Shown here piece after piece: positions 47,460-57,154 of a DNA stretch of 64,000 nt. Source of the stretch: Halalkalicoccus jeotgali B3 (GTDB taxonomy: Archaea; Halobacteriota; Halobacteria; Halobacteriales; Halalkalicoccaceae); the NCBI RefSeq assembly GCF_000196895.1, contig NC_014298.1, forward strand, positions 186,001 through 250,000. Direction: 5' to 3'. Both the position numbers and the translations under genes were made by a program. The notes under the pieces are model-generated. The model worked only from the letters and a program-made list of their open reading frames with translations. It was not told the origin of the DNA and did no database searches. How positions within the stretch are numbered: position 1 is the first letter of the stretch; every line of letters begins with the position of its first letter.

Positions 47460-48536
47460 CTACAATCCGCGAACAGTCTGTGAGATACCAGCAGTTTCCA
47501 ATCCCATCCATATCAAAAACACCGCGTACAGCGCGAGGAAGACGTATGCCTCTGAATTCGAGATCTTGAGGTCTGTTCTGGCAGAGACGATGAATACGAG
47601 CGTTGCGATTCCGAGAAACCCCAGTAAGGGGACAGCAACGAGAAAGTTGACGGTCGTCGCGCCCGCGATTAACACGCCAACGGGGATTGCAACGAGGAGG
47701 TTGAACGTGTTACTCCCGAGAACGTTCGTGAGACTGGTGACGCTTGACCCTTGTCTGGCCGCCCGGACACTGACGAATGTATCTGGGAGGCTCGTCGCAA
47801 TAGCGATGACCGTGATTCCCCAGAAAGCCGGTGGTGTGTCGAAGACGGCACCGAACTCTAGCGCTCCGCGCACAATTCCCTCAACACCGATAGCAATGAG
47901 GGCAAGTGAAACGACAAGCCGGCCCCATTCATGTGCGGACTTGATGGCGATGTCTTCGCTCTGTGTATGCTCACGGACATCTTGGTAATGCAAGAAGACG
48001 TAGATACCGTACGTGAGCAGGGGAAAGACGACGAGTGCCGGTGTTAGAACCGCCGCCTGGTTCGTTCCACCCGGGACGTAGGTCGCGCCAAGGGCAAACG
48101 TGGCAAACAGAACGAGCACGCTGATAATATAGAACTGTGCATCCTTGTGGACGAGATCACGTGTCGATTCAAGACGCTCGCTAGAGAGTGCCGAGAACGC
48201 TGGAATGACCAGGAGGTTGAAGACGGCGCTCCCGACGATTGCGCCGACGCCGAGAGAGAATTCCCCGTGGAGAAGTGTGCTAATCACGACTGTACTGAGC
48301 TCTGGAAAGCTTGACCCAACGGCGACAACTACCGCCCCATGAACGGCGACCGGAAGGCCGTAGTGCTTGCTGAGCCGTTCAGCGGACGCTTCAAGAACCT
48401 CGCTTCCCTTCCAAATCACGCCTGTTGAGACAATAACCAACGCAGTCGCGACAAAGAGCGGATTCACGCCAGTGTTCTGGAGGGCGTCTGTTTCGAGTGT
48501 CCGAATACCGGTTGTCCAATCATGTTCTACCCTCAC
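47460..48536 (-). CDS. CaCA-family sodium/calcium antiporter
   Basis: 358 residues, two inverted repeats of five helices. The alpha-repeat motifs are intact: GSSFPELSTVVISTLLHGEF then GAIVGSAVFNLLVIP (first), and ATSLPDTFVSVRAARQG then NVLGSNTFNLLVAIP (second). The first repeat carries the usual Glu; the second has Asp (LPD), as in some archaeal NCX-like exchangers. Start read as GTG at 48536; an internal start is possible. Confidence 0.92.
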   Translation of the reverse strand: MRVEHDWTTGIRTLETDALQNTGVNPLFVATALVIVSTGVIWKGSEVLEASAERLSKHYGLPVAVHGAVVVAVGSSFPELSTVVISTLLHGEFSLGVGAIVGSAVFNLLVIPAFSALSSERLESTRDLVHKDAQFYIISVLVLFATFALGATYVPGGTNQAAVLTPALVVFPLLTYGIYVFLHYQDVREHTQSEDIAIKSAHEWGRLVVSLALIAIGVEGIVRGALEFGAVFDTPPAFWGITVIAIATSLPDTFVSVRAARQGSSVTSLTNVLGSNTFNLLVAIPVGVLIAGATTVNFLVAVPLLGFLGIATLVFIVSARTDLKISNSEAYVFLALYAVFLIWMGLETAGISQTVRGL

Positions 48537-48708
48537 TTTCGAGGGATAGTGTAAAAACTGCTCAATATCTGTGAGATCGGCGTGTGCAGCCTCCAGTACT
48601 GCTCTCCCGACAATCTATTCCAAATCGAGCCGAACAGACGATTCTGGCGCTATCAGGTCAATACTGCTTGTTTTTTGTAATCTGAGGGGTTAGCGAGCCC
48701 GACGATGA

Positions 48709-48897
48709 TTAGGAGTCACTTCGAACGTCGGCTTTCGGAACCGCCCGCTTGACGCTCTTGATGCCGCGCTCAGCACCTTGTTTTGACACGTACCCTTCGC
48801 CGCTGGTTGCGATTATCTCTTCATTCGTTGCTACGAGTCGCCATCGCCACTCGCCGGCGTTGTCGGTGTAGAGTTCAAAACGGGGCTTCCGTGCCAT
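48709..48897 (-). CDS. DUF1508 (YegP/HVO_2922-like) protein
   Basis: 62 residues, MARKPRFELYTDNAGEWRWR, LVATNEEIIATSGEGYVSKQ and GAERGIKSVKRAVPKA: one YegP-type beta-beta-alpha unit. I chose the ATG at 48897. The frame stays open to about 49080 and upstream encodes CC...CSPRC Cys knuckles typical of another small zinc finger, so either a fused zinc-finger-DUF1508 protein or two genes that lost the stop between them. Confidence 0.85.
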   Translation of the reverse strand: MARKPRFELYTDNAGEWRWRLVATNEEIIATSGEGYVSKQGAERGIKSVKRAVPKADVRSDS

Positions 48898-49753
48898 ACT
48901 CTGGTTACACCTAGGGCTGCAATATGGATACTGATCATCCCATCCGGCAAGCAGTTGGGGCCAGCCGTAGATCCTTCCCTTCTTCTGACAGCAGATCACG
49001 GTTTCACCGGAGTCAACGCTCTGGCATCGCCTTTCGCGTACTGATATTCCTCGTTCTCCTCGTACCCGCTGGGCGTCCGATTACTCCGGTGTTCGTGAGC
49101 AGTATCGGAACTCTCAACCGGGAGCAAGAAACGCCGTATCCTCACTCTATTTCGCTCCGTTCTGAGACGAGTGTTCCACCCTCACGTGGAACGAGAGTTA
49201 CACTACAAAACACAAGGCGATCGCCTGTCAGGTAATGAAGAGCCGAGTAACAGCGGGGATAGGGCGACAACGAACATAGCAGGATGCCCCCATGAGCCAC
49301 GAGAACCCACTCCGGATGAAACACGGCACGGACGTCCCACCAGAAGCTCAGCGGACACGTAAAGTAGAGAACGTTCGCTTCTAGATTCGCTGCTTTCTCT
49401 GGGCCCACGGCCGGAGGATCGCGTAGACTGCTTCGTTTATACGAACGGGAAGCTCATGTTCTTGCCCACGCTGGACGACCGCGCCGTAAAGTCCCTCAAG
49501 TTCTCGAAATACCGTAAAATAGACTCGGCCAATAGCGGTGCTATTAACCGATTTCTAGGACGGAAACGAGCCGGTTGTTCTGGAGCCAATCGCTCTATAA
49601 CAGGCTTCTACTGGCTTTTACCGGGTTCGAGACCGGCCCATCTATACACAGTTCTCACCGGCTACCGGGGAGGCATATGTGCAACGCTCGTTGTGACGTC
49701 TACTGAGGCAGCAGTCGGTCGTGGTTACTGATCTGCTCTTCGATTCAGAAACA
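48898..49753. other. 856-bp gap with a zinc-finger remnant
   Basis: 48898-49080 (minus) is an in-frame extension of the DUF1508 gene: RCQSVDSGETVICCQKKGRI, YGWPQLLAGWDDQYPYCSPR, CNQS. It resembles haloarchaeal CxxC zinc fingers and may be a separate gene fused by loss of its stop. From 49100 to 49753 I see nothing identifiable. Confidence 0.4.
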
Positions 49754-50677
49754 ATGGGAACGAGTAAATCTCACATAGATATCGACCAGTTCGTTGCAAA
49801 CCTGCTGAATTTCCATTACCGGGAGGTAATGATGACGAGTGCAACGCTCGCTGTCATCACAGCGTCAATCATGCTCTTTCCGGGTACAGAAAACATCACG
49901 CAAGGGATTCAGTCGGACGTCTCGGTAGGACTTCTCGTACTCTTTGTCGGCGTCGCGATCCTCGCCGGGACGGTCATGGGAATGCTCGGGTTTGGGTTCT
50001 CGCTAATCGTGACACCCGTCTTTGCGAGTGTTATTGACCCAACGCTCACAGTTGTCGTCCTCGCAGTCCCGCCACTGATGGTAAACATGTTTCAGATGGG
50101 TGAAACGGGGACCGGGCTTGAGTTCGTTCGCGAGGAGTGGCCATTGCTGGGGCTTGCTATTGTCGGCACAATCATTGGTGTGGCCTTTCTCTCGTGGTTT
50201 AGCACCGGCCCGATTGTCCCGTTTCTCATTGGGCTCATTGTCTTGGGCTATGTGCTATTTCAGGTAATTCAGAACTTCGTCGTCATCGAAGAAGCCCACC
50301 ATCCTGTTGCGCTCGGTGGTATCGGACTTATTGAGGGCTTCCTCCTCGCCGCCGCAAACCTCGGTCCGGTTCTCCCGGCCTATTTCCATACGTTCGAACG
50401 CGACGCGGAGCGATACATTGGCGGACTATCGATGACGCTCGGGACGATTTTCGCCACTCGTCTCGTGGTAATGGCGTTCTTCACCGACCTGATGACGCCG
50501 TATCGGCTTTGGCTTGGGTCGACTATCGCCGTCATCACGATCGTTGGCTTGTTGCTCGGCACCTACTTACGCCGTCTTGAGATCGATGAGCAGAAATTCA
50601 CCTGGTTCGTCATCGCGCTTCTGTTTGTTATCTCGCTCAATATCTTTCGGAACACGGTTCCAGCACTATTCTTCTGA
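49754..50677 (+). CDS. TauE/SafE-family sulfite/sulfonate exporter-like protein
   Basis: 307 residues with eight or nine helices. Each half starts with a Gly-rich motif: FVGVAILAGTVMGMLGFGFSLIVTPV in the first half and GGIGLIEGFLLAAANLGPVLPAYFHT in the second. Such proteins move sulfur oxyanions or organic acids; substrate unknown. I chose the ATG at 49754 (MGTSKSHID); a GTG at 49721 is possible. Confidence 0.88.
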   Translation: MGTSKSHIDIDQFVANLLNFHYREVMMTSATLAVITASIMLFPGTENITQGIQSDVSVGLLVLFVGVAILAGTVMGMLGFGFSLIVTPVFASVIDPTLTVVVLAVPPLMVNMFQMGETGTGLEFVREEWPLLGLAIVGTIIGVAFLSWFSTGPIVPFLIGLIVLGYVLFQVIQNFVVIEEAHHPVALGGIGLIEGFLLAAANLGPVLPAYFHTFERDAERYIGGLSMTLGTIFATRLVVMAFFTDLMTPYRLWLGSTIAVITIVGLLLGTYLRRLEIDEQKFTWFVIALLFVISLNIFRNTVPALFF

Positions 50678-50795
50678 ATGTACACCAGCCGGAGTCATTG
50701 TCGAGGACGATGGCGTATTCGCCATAGAGTTCGAAATCAAGGTCAAGCTCATCAGGGATGTCAATACGGACGCGATGACCGATTTTCAGGCTCAT
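50637..50795 (-). pseudogene. small beta-rich haloarchaeal protein, C-terminus lost
   Basis: From the ATG at 50795: MSLKIGHRVRIDIPDELDLD, FELYGEYAIVLDNDSG, then an Arg/Cys tail that lies inside the antisense of the TauE gene's end. The first 36 residues look like the SH3-like start of a short haloarchaeal protein (...GDRVRIDIPDETDPDF...). The real end was probably removed when the TauE gene was joined here. The rest of 50796-51043 shows nothing. Confidence 0.5.
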
Positions 50796-51043
50796 CACGC
50801 TCTGTGGGCCCGTCTTCTGGGATAAACTCTTGGCCGAGCTAAAGGATCGTCGTGTCTGTCCGGTCGGTGGGTTGCAGGCGCCGCTGATGGAACCTCACGT
50901 GTGCGCTTTTTGGAACGACGAATCGACCTGAGGAGGACGATAGGAAACAAAACAACGTACAGATCTACGAACTAAAAGATAGCCACTAAGAACAGTATGC
51001 TGAATAGACAGTGCAAATGGCACGCTCGATGACTTGTACTTTC

Positions 51044-51724
51044 TCAGTAGTGTCTTACTCCAGTGTCAGGGGATGAGCTTCCACGTCGTTCGATTCGCTC
51101 GTAAAGATAATATGAGTATGCCACAGTGATCCCAGTGGTCAGAAGAGTGGGTACGATGAGGAAGTAGAGCGCGTATTCGCCAAACAGAAGTCCGACCAAG
51201 GTCAGTATCGTGGTTAGTTTAAAAAGCCGTCCACCGAGCGCGTGCGTCCGGTTCCAGACTTCCTCGCTGCTGAGCGTCCACGGTGTCCGGATCCCCACGA
51301 ACCAGTTACGTTCGGCGTGTGTAAGCAAGATACCGCTGTAGTAGAGTAGCCCTGCAGCCGCGATGAGCACCAGATACGTGAAGTCAAACTCGTAGCCGAG
51401 ATTGAACGCGACGATTCCGGCATGAAGCAGAAGCATATAGCCGGTGAAGATCACGACGAACCAGTCGTAGTAGGGACGGAAGGCGTTGATATTCTCTTGA
51501 AGTGGATCGATTTGGGGAATAAGTGCAAACACAACTAGCAGCACCGCTGTCAATCCCGGGAACAGCCAGAGCGCGAGCGTCTTGGGCATCGTCCCGCTCG
51601 GTTCGCCCGCCGCGTTCCAATTTGAGACGATCTCCGCAGGGAGCTCAGGCGCGGTGAGGAGGCTCACGATCCCAGAGAATACAACAAACACGGCCGCCAG
51701 ACCAAACCGCTGGTGAGTGTTCAT
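51044..51724 (-). CDS. SdpI/DUF1648 family membrane protein
   Basis: 226 residues with six helices. The DUF1648 N-terminus LTAPELPAEIVSNWNAAGEPSGTMPK and the SdpI motif NWFVGIRTPWTLSSEEVWNRTHALGG are clear. SdpI protects Bacillus against the SdpC toxin; archaeal members are uncharacterised. ATG at 51724. Confidence 0.9.
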   Translation of the reverse strand: MNTHQRFGLAAVFVVFSGIVSLLTAPELPAEIVSNWNAAGEPSGTMPKTLALWLFPGLTAVLLVVFALIPQIDPLQENINAFRPYYDWFVVIFTGYMLLLHAGIVAFNLGYEFDFTYLVLIAAAGLLYYSGILLTHAERNWFVGIRTPWTLSSEEVWNRTHALGGRLFKLTTILTLVGLLFGEYALYFLIVPTLLTTGITVAYSYYLYERIERRGSSSPDTGVRHY

Positions 51725-52193
51725 ACGAACCTGTACGCCAACACGAAGAATGAAACTGACGGCCGCTGGGAGTGCTCAGAGGGGCCTGAAATTTGTGCGA
51801 TTGGTCTGTAGACGAACGACCGGAGACTATCAAATGGAACGAGGGAATCGTTCGAGCGATTCGTTGCTTTGGCGTACTGTCCCTGCTTATCGCACAGAAT
51901 GAGGTCACCAATTGAAAGCGAGCGACAGAAACGTCAAGATAGTGATCGCCGCTCGTAAACAGTATCACGGGCTAAGTGATTGAACAGTTGAGCACCGGCT
52001 AGCTGACGATACAATGGACGTGACTGATGGCGATGTCATAACCAAACCCACATTACTTAGAGCTAACAAGAGGCCTTCTCTCTTGAATGGAAGAATGAGA
52101 TTTAAAAGACCTATTAATACCGTTAGTAAAGTATTATGGACCTATTAATAATAACCGCTCTTGTTCTGGTTAGTACATGGAGCGAGAACACTG

Positions 52194-52313
52194 ATGAATT
52201 GGATTCTTGTCATTATTATTCTCGTTGCAAATTCCTATCTGTCCAGTCTTATCATTGAGGAAATGATGAAAACCTGGTCTGACCCTATACATACCTCAGA
52301 ACAGGTTGAATGA
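52194..52313 (+). CDS. candidate 39-residue single-helix membrane protein
   Basis: MNWILVIIILVANSYLSSLI then IEEMMKTWSDPIHTSEQVE. One hydrophobic helix fills the N-terminal half; the tail is polar. It overlaps another short hydrophobic frame starting at 52137. Both may be chance ORFs in AT-rich DNA. Confidence 0.35.
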   Translation: MNWILVIIILVANSYLSSLIIEEMMKTWSDPIHTSEQVE

Positions 52314-52565
52314 CTAAAACAAGCCAAGGAAGAAATTGAGTGAATTCGGGATCAGAGCTCCGAGGAGAGTCTCTCTCACTCGCAATAGACTACGTGTTTC
52401 GAATTGGTACTCATCCCGGTAGGTGTCTATAGAACCGGCCATGGAAAGTGTAAAATTATCAATAACTAACCAACAATTAGAGATTACCTGTTAAATAGAG
52501 ACTATATTCAGCATAAAATTTTATTAATCCGATATTGCTATCAATAATAGATAGCACCCTAAAAC

Positions 52566-52573
52566 CTATATAA
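52566..52573 (+). promoter_or_regulatory. archaeal TATA box of the ABC operon
   Basis: CTATATAA lies about 27 nt before the ATG at 52596, consistent with a leaderless transcript starting at or next to the start codon. Confidence 0.7.
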
Positions 52574-52595
52574 TGCATGTGTAAAAAGCAATCTT

Positions 52596-53420
52596 ATGAA
52601 CCATCAGCCTGCTGTTTTCACTAGAGAATTAACAAAACGATATGGCGATACTACCGCTATCAGTGGTCTCGATCTTTCTATTCCACGTGGATCAGTCTAT
52701 GGATTCCTCGGTCCAAACGGTGCAGGGAAAACCACGACAATGCGAATGTTGACTGGACTTACACGGCCAACCAAGGGGACCGGTTCCGTCGCTGATGTCT
52801 CGATTCGGGATCGAGACGGCCTGCGCACGCACATCGGATACTTACCCGAGGAACCACCGCTATACGATCAGGCAACGGCCTACGAACAGCTCGAATACGC
52901 CGCCGGCCTTCGCGATCTCCCCGCAGAAGTGACACGTGACCGAATCGATGGACTCCTCGACAAACTGGATCTCACGTCAGATGCTGACACGCGGATCGCG
53001 GACTATTCAAAGGGAATGCGACAGAAAACCGCTTACATACAGGCCGTCCTCCACGAACCCACTGTAGTCTTCTTAGATGAACCCACGTCTGGGCTGGATC
53101 CACGCGCTGCACGGACTCTCCGAGAAATGATCACAGAACTCGCCGATAGGGGAACGACCGTCTTCCTCTCGACGCATATCCTCCCTGTTGTTGAAGAGGT
53201 CGCGGACACAGTTGGAATACTCTACGACGGAGAGTTGGTCGCTGAAGGTTCGCCTACTGATCTCGAACGCCGCGTAGAGACCGGTGAGACGCGCTCGCTG
53301 GAGGATGCTTTCCTTGAACTCACGACTGACGAGCGCGGTACCGCAGGAAAGACGGATGGTGAGATCAGTGTCGCCAGTACCGCTAACCAGAGGGTCGTTG
53401 AGGAGGACACCGATGGTTGA
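52596..53420 (+). CDS. ABC transporter ATP-binding protein
   Basis: 274 residues. Walker A GPNGAGKTTT (residues ~38-47), signature YSKGMRQK, Walker B VVFLDEPTSGLD and the H-loop STHIL are all intact. This is the CcmA/drug-exporter type ATPase. The stop overlaps the permease start by 8 nt (53413-53420), so the two are translationally coupled. Confidence 0.95.
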   Translation: MNHQPAVFTRELTKRYGDTTAISGLDLSIPRGSVYGFLGPNGAGKTTTMRMLTGLTRPTKGTGSVADVSIRDRDGLRTHIGYLPEEPPLYDQATAYEQLEYAAGLRDLPAEVTRDRIDGLLDKLDLTSDADTRIADYSKGMRQKTAYIQAVLHEPTVVFLDEPTSGLDPRAARTLREMITELADRGTTVFLSTHILPVVEEVADTVGILYDGELVAEGSPTDLERRVETGETRSLEDAFLELTTDERGTAGKTDGEISVASTANQRVVEEDTDG

Positions 53421-55158
53421 ATCGGGCTGGTTCGGGCATGCCCTTCGGATGGGCAAGTTCGACTATCATCGTTCTGTCCGGGTGATTCGGGGTGACACTG
53501 GTCGGCTGATCTTGATGGCTGGTGGTGTGACACTCCCAACGCTTCTGCTAACGGGACTCGCGGTCCTGTTCGTTCCGGAACTCCGGGGAACGAATCCAGA
53601 GTTCTCGATAAATCGGATCGTCAGAGGAACGCTTGCTATGCTCTGGGTGTTCGGAACGTTCATGCTCGCACAGCGAACGACGACGGCCCACAGTAAACCG
53701 GTCGCCGATGCGTTCGTGCTGACGACAGTTTCACCGAGAACCGCTGTTATCGGGGGCATTATTGCCGAGAGCTTGCGAGTGCTAACGTATGTACTTCCGC
53801 TCGGCTTACTCCTCACTATTGCCGGAGCGTATGCGTTTAGTTCACCACTGACCCTACTGACAGTTCCATTAGTCGGCAGTCTGTACGTTGTTAGCGCGGT
53901 CACGGCCGGTCGTGTGCTGGGATATAGTGCCGCATGGCTCGTAGCCACCGTGCCGTTCATCGCTCGTCACAAGGGCGTGTTAGGCGGGACGGTTGTAATG
54001 CTATTTTTTAGCCTCTATTTCCTGTTCCAGATACCGCAGTTGCCATTCTCGGTCAGTCCGGCCATGCTCGGAGTGATCCCGACTGGGTGGCTCGCAGACC
54101 TGTTGGCAATTGGCACGCCTATTGGCTGGTCGTTGACACACGCTCTCGGGGGAATGGCCACGGTTGGTATGGTGCTCGTCGGTGGAGGCTGGCTGGCCGA
54201 GCGTATCGCAGTCTCGTTCTGGTTCGACGAGTCAATCGACGTTTCTGCTAGTGGCAAGACCGCGGTCTCCATCCGCACGGAGGGCAATCAGCGAGCCCTT
54301 AAACAGGCCATCAGCCCCCTAGGCGCCCCGTTTATCACCGGCCCGACTCGTCACATTGCTGAATGGTCTCTCTTGCGAGCTCGTCGCGAACCTCAGCGGT
54401 TAAACTTCCTGCTGATTCCGGTGTTCGGTGGCGGCTCAGCAGTAATGAACATGCTACTACAGGGGTCCGTCTCGCTTGCGATACTGGGACCTATCATCGC
54501 TGTGTTACTAGGATGGACCGCCGGCGCGGCGTTCGGTCTTAACCCGTTTGGCAACGAAGGAGCCGTCTTGCCAGCAACTCTGACCGCTGTTTCGGGTCGG
54601 GCGTTCGTCCGTGGTCTCATCACCTCGAGTCTTCTGTTTGTGCCCGCCGTCACCGTCGTCACGCTCGCGACGTCACTCGTAGGAGGATACGGACTACTGA
54701 CAGCGATCGCGCTGACATTGATCGGATGCTTACTTACTATCGTCGGGGCGGCACTCGCACCGATCGTCGGGATGTGGTTTCCGCGCTATAGCGCTATCCG
54801 CATCGGCAACAGCGACGGAGTACTACCACCCCGGTTGCTCGCGGGTGTGCTTCACGTCGTATTGATATGGATTCCCGGCGCGGTGCTGGTTGGACTCGTG
54901 GCAGCACCGAAACTGGTAAGGCTAGCACTCTCTGGAATCGGTTACGTTCCGGGACTCATTCTCGGGTTGGTCGCCAACGGCGGACTACTCACATTCCTCG
55001 CGTCGTCGTTGAACGACGTTGGTGCGATGATTCAGGAGCTCCCGCTCACTGCTTTCCGGAGTGGATTCGGTATGCTGCTCGTTTTCGGTGGACTACTGGT
55101 CGCCTGGAGCGCCTATCTTGGGGCGATACAAAGGTTTGAGACCCACGAACTGCACTGA
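53413..55158 (+). CDS. ABC transporter permease, 12-16 helices
   Basis: 581 residues from the ATG at 53413 (MVESGWFGHALRMGKFDYHR). Many hydrophobic segments fall in two blocks separated by a soluble loop (residues ~285-325, ISIRTEGNQRALKQAISPLG). It resembles large haloarchaeal ABC-2-like permeases paired with a single ATPase. Export of an unknown small molecule or peptide is likely. The open frame begins earlier at 53284 but that part is antiparallel to the ATPase's own coding and is rejected. Confidence 0.88.
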   Translation: MVESGWFGHALRMGKFDYHRSVRVIRGDTGRLILMAGGVTLPTLLLTGLAVLFVPELRGTNPEFSINRIVRGTLAMLWVFGTFMLAQRTTTAHSKPVADAFVLTTVSPRTAVIGGIIAESLRVLTYVLPLGLLLTIAGAYAFSSPLTLLTVPLVGSLYVVSAVTAGRVLGYSAAWLVATVPFIARHKGVLGGTVVMLFFSLYFLFQIPQLPFSVSPAMLGVIPTGWLADLLAIGTPIGWSLTHALGGMATVGMVLVGGGWLAERIAVSFWFDESIDVSASGKTAVSIRTEGNQRALKQAISPLGAPFITGPTRHIAEWSLLRARREPQRLNFLLIPVFGGGSAVMNMLLQGSVSLAILGPIIAVLLGWTAGAAFGLNPFGNEGAVLPATLTAVSGRAFVRGLITSSLLFVPAVTVVTLATSLVGGYGLLTAIALTLIGCLLTIVGAALAPIVGMWFPRYSAIRIGNSDGVLPPRLLAGVLHVVLIWIPGAVLVGLVAAPKLVRLALSGIGYVPGLILGLVANGGLLTFLASSLNDVGAMIQELPLTAFRSGFGMLLVFGGLLVAWSAYLGAIQRFETHELH

Positions 55159-55379
55159 CAGCGTGGGTGCTACTTCTGTCACAGCACAGTGAGAAGAGAG
55201 CGACAAGTACTCCCTGTAGAGAGCATCACGCATACTGGCAGCCTTGACCGTACCACTACATATGTTTCATCACCCGAATACCAAAGGTCGTCACGCAACC
55301 CTCAATGTGTGATGCGTTTCCTGAAATATCTCCTTGGCAGCGACACGTAGGACGAACAGGTCGATCTCAAATCACGGTG

Positions 55380-55661
55380 CGATGTGGGAATCGGAAGGAG
55401 AGGACCTGTTCGATCTTCATGCGGGAGCGAGGTGGCTGATTCATGAGCGAGAGCAACCCGCCCGGCTTCGATCGCTTGTCGATTCCGGTCGCGTGCCTGT
55501 GCGAGCATCACTTCCGACGTATCCACTCCGGCAACGAACCCATCGAGAACACGTGTCGCTGCGTGCTGGATACTGACGCCCGGCTTGATCCCGACCTCGA
55601 GTGCCTGAAAGACAGTATCAGGATCAGGTCTATCGCGTCGGCGGTGATCCATCCACGGCAT
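55380..55661 (-). pseudogene. class I SAM methyltransferase fragment
   Basis: Minus strand MPWMDHRRRDRPDPDTVFQA, LEVGIKPGVS, then a gap where the GxGxG SAM loop should be, then VLDGFVAGVDTSEVMLAQAR and AGRVALAHESATSLP. The glycine loop is deleted and the C-terminal half is gone. Confidence 0.65.
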
Positions 55662-55858
55662 GGTCTGTGTTCTTACAAACGATGGTAAATATGTTTGTCC
55701 AGCCAGACCAGAGGTACGCTCCCACGATCGGTGTTAATAGGGCCATTCAAAGTCTGGATACAGCAGCAGCAGGTGCTCCCCGTTCTATGAGCGGAAGAAG
55801 ACATGGTTCGTATCCGGAGTCTGCTGGAGTGTCCATCATCGGTGCTGTGGGAGCCGTC

Positions 55859-56100
55859 ATGTATGTGGCACGTGTCACAGAGATCGTGCCGGCGAGCGAC
55901 GCGGCGTTGTCACGCCCGCTTGAGTCATATCCCGGTGATCAGGCCACGTTTGATCAGAACAAGCGCGTCGTTGTCTTTGAGCCAGAATCGTTGTATGAGC
56001 TGTCCGATCCAATTTCGCTAGCAAGCGTGTTCCGTACGGGCTACGGTATACCGACCTCGAGTCGTTCCGGACAGCGGAGACGACGGCTGATATTCTGTGA
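55859..56100 (+). pseudogene. EVE/PUA-like protein fragment
   Basis: MYVARVTEIVPASDAALSRP, LESYPGDQATFDQNKRVVVF and EPESLYELSDPISLASVF, then a frameshift to PYGLRYTDLESFRTAETTAD before TGA at 56098. It looks like the tail of a haloarchaeal EVE-domain-type protein. The 5' part is missing. The following ~45 bp recur at 59140. Confidence 0.4.
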
Positions 56101-56200
56101 GCTGGGCGTTCTTTCGTTGAGCGAGTTGGCTTGATCAGGGTTGACGAGTGATATCAACGTCTGCGGCTATACGTAAGGAGTATCATCTCCTAACTAGCAT

Positions 56201-56245
56201 GCCTTGTGCAACGAATCGGTTCTTAGATACGGAGTGTTGCACAAG
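56201..56245. repeat. hairpin element copy e
   Basis: 45 bp: CCTTGTGCAACG, loop AATCGGTTCTTAGATACGGAG, TGTTGCACAAGG. Eleven arm pairs plus one wobble. It lies 52 bp beyond the stop of the glycosylase-like gene. Confidence 0.92.
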
Positions 56246-56297
56246 GCAGACGTTTCACGAGAACAATCGGCGTTTGTCTGGACGGAGACTCCTTTCG

Positions 56298-56708
56298 CTA
56301 CCAACGACCGATATCGTGTGTCACTCGATACTGCTGATAGTAGGCTTTCTCGACAGTCCGGAGATCGAACCCGCCTGGATTCCGTTCACAGAGTGCAGTA
56401 AAGATTCGCGAGTAGTCAGAAAGTCGCAGTGTTCGGTCCTCACCAAAGAGAACTGCAATCATATATCGATCACCGACTGCGTAGTTCATCGGATCATGGA
56501 AGGTGAGAACGACTGTTGCGGTCGCAGGTCCGATTCCAGGGATTGACGTGAGGGTTTTCAGCTGGAACTTCGGATCGTCGACGAGGAAGGCTGCTTCACT
56601 GATTCGCTGGACGAACGCTGCAGGAACCTCGGACATCCACTCGATGTATCGATCTCGCCGTCTGCGTTGGAACAACGAGCCAAGAAGACGACGCATAGCT
56701 TTCGACAA
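56298..56708 (-). CDS. HhH-GPD DNA glycosylase-like protein, probably N-truncated
   Basis: 136 residues. The helix-hairpin-helix LTSIPGIGPATATVVLTF is followed by the Asp of YAVGDRYM, the lyase/glycosylase catalytic position in this superfamily. No iron-sulfur cluster. At 136 residues it lacks most of the N-terminal half of normal glycosylases. Homology to R repeat sequence begins just upstream of its start, suggesting the gene was cut there. It lies between hairpins e and f. Confidence 0.65.
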   Translation of the reverse strand: MSKAMRRLLGSLFQRRRRDRYIEWMSEVPAAFVQRISEAAFLVDDPKFQLKTLTSIPGIGPATATVVLTFHDPMNYAVGDRYMIAVLFGEDRTLRLSDYSRIFTALCERNPGGFDLRTVEKAYYQQYRVTHDIGRW

Positions 56709-56846
56709 CCATCCCGGGTACGCCCTCCGTTCCTAGTTACAACTCCGAGCAGCCTCCTCCTGAATAAGTAGTAGTAGAGGGAGTAGAAACGGGTTCTCTG
56801 ATTCTGGCTTCGCGAGCATATCACACCACGGTGTGATCAGATACAG
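56709..56846. repeat. R repeat, copy 3 (between glycosylase and hairpin f)
   Basis: 138 bp, the best-preserved R copy. It ends in an 18-bp palindrome ATCACACC-AC-GGTGTGAT (56820-56837), a plausible operator, and is followed directly by hairpin f. R lies upstream of the minus-strand glycosylase gene and could be its promoter region. Confidence 0.8.
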
Positions 56847-56890
56847 CCTTGTGCAACGAATCCTCTTGACACGGCCAGAGTTGCACAAGG
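56847..56890. repeat. hairpin element copy f
   Basis: 44 bp: CCTTGTGCAACG, loop AATCCTCTTGACACGGCCAG, AGTTGCACAAGG. Separated from the Lrp remnant stop (57155) by about 265 bp of unassigned sequence. Confidence 0.92.
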
Positions 56891-57154
56891 TTGTCTACCA
56901 TTCAGTCGCTATCAACGCCTTCAGAGTCAGCAGTACCTCCGGGTCGAACATTCGTGTCGATCCCGCTACTGACACTTCCACGTCTCTTCTGCGAAAATCG
57001 CAATTTGAAGCCATTTCAGTGACATTTAAGTAATACTCTCCCGTAGTAGCTGTTGCTTCGTCCCCCTCTCACGTGAGAGTCTCGCATTGTATTCTCATTA
57101 ATGTTCTGCTCGTTATCACGTTCAGTGCGAAATTCACAGCAATTGTGGCTCAAT

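Larger units (their letters stand above)
51725..52595. other. 871-bp AT-rich gap with one candidate mini membrane protein
   Basis: Mostly AT-rich non-coding sequence. The only candidate is 52194-52313 (separate entry). A TTTAAAAG element near 52110 could drive it. Confidence 0.45.
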
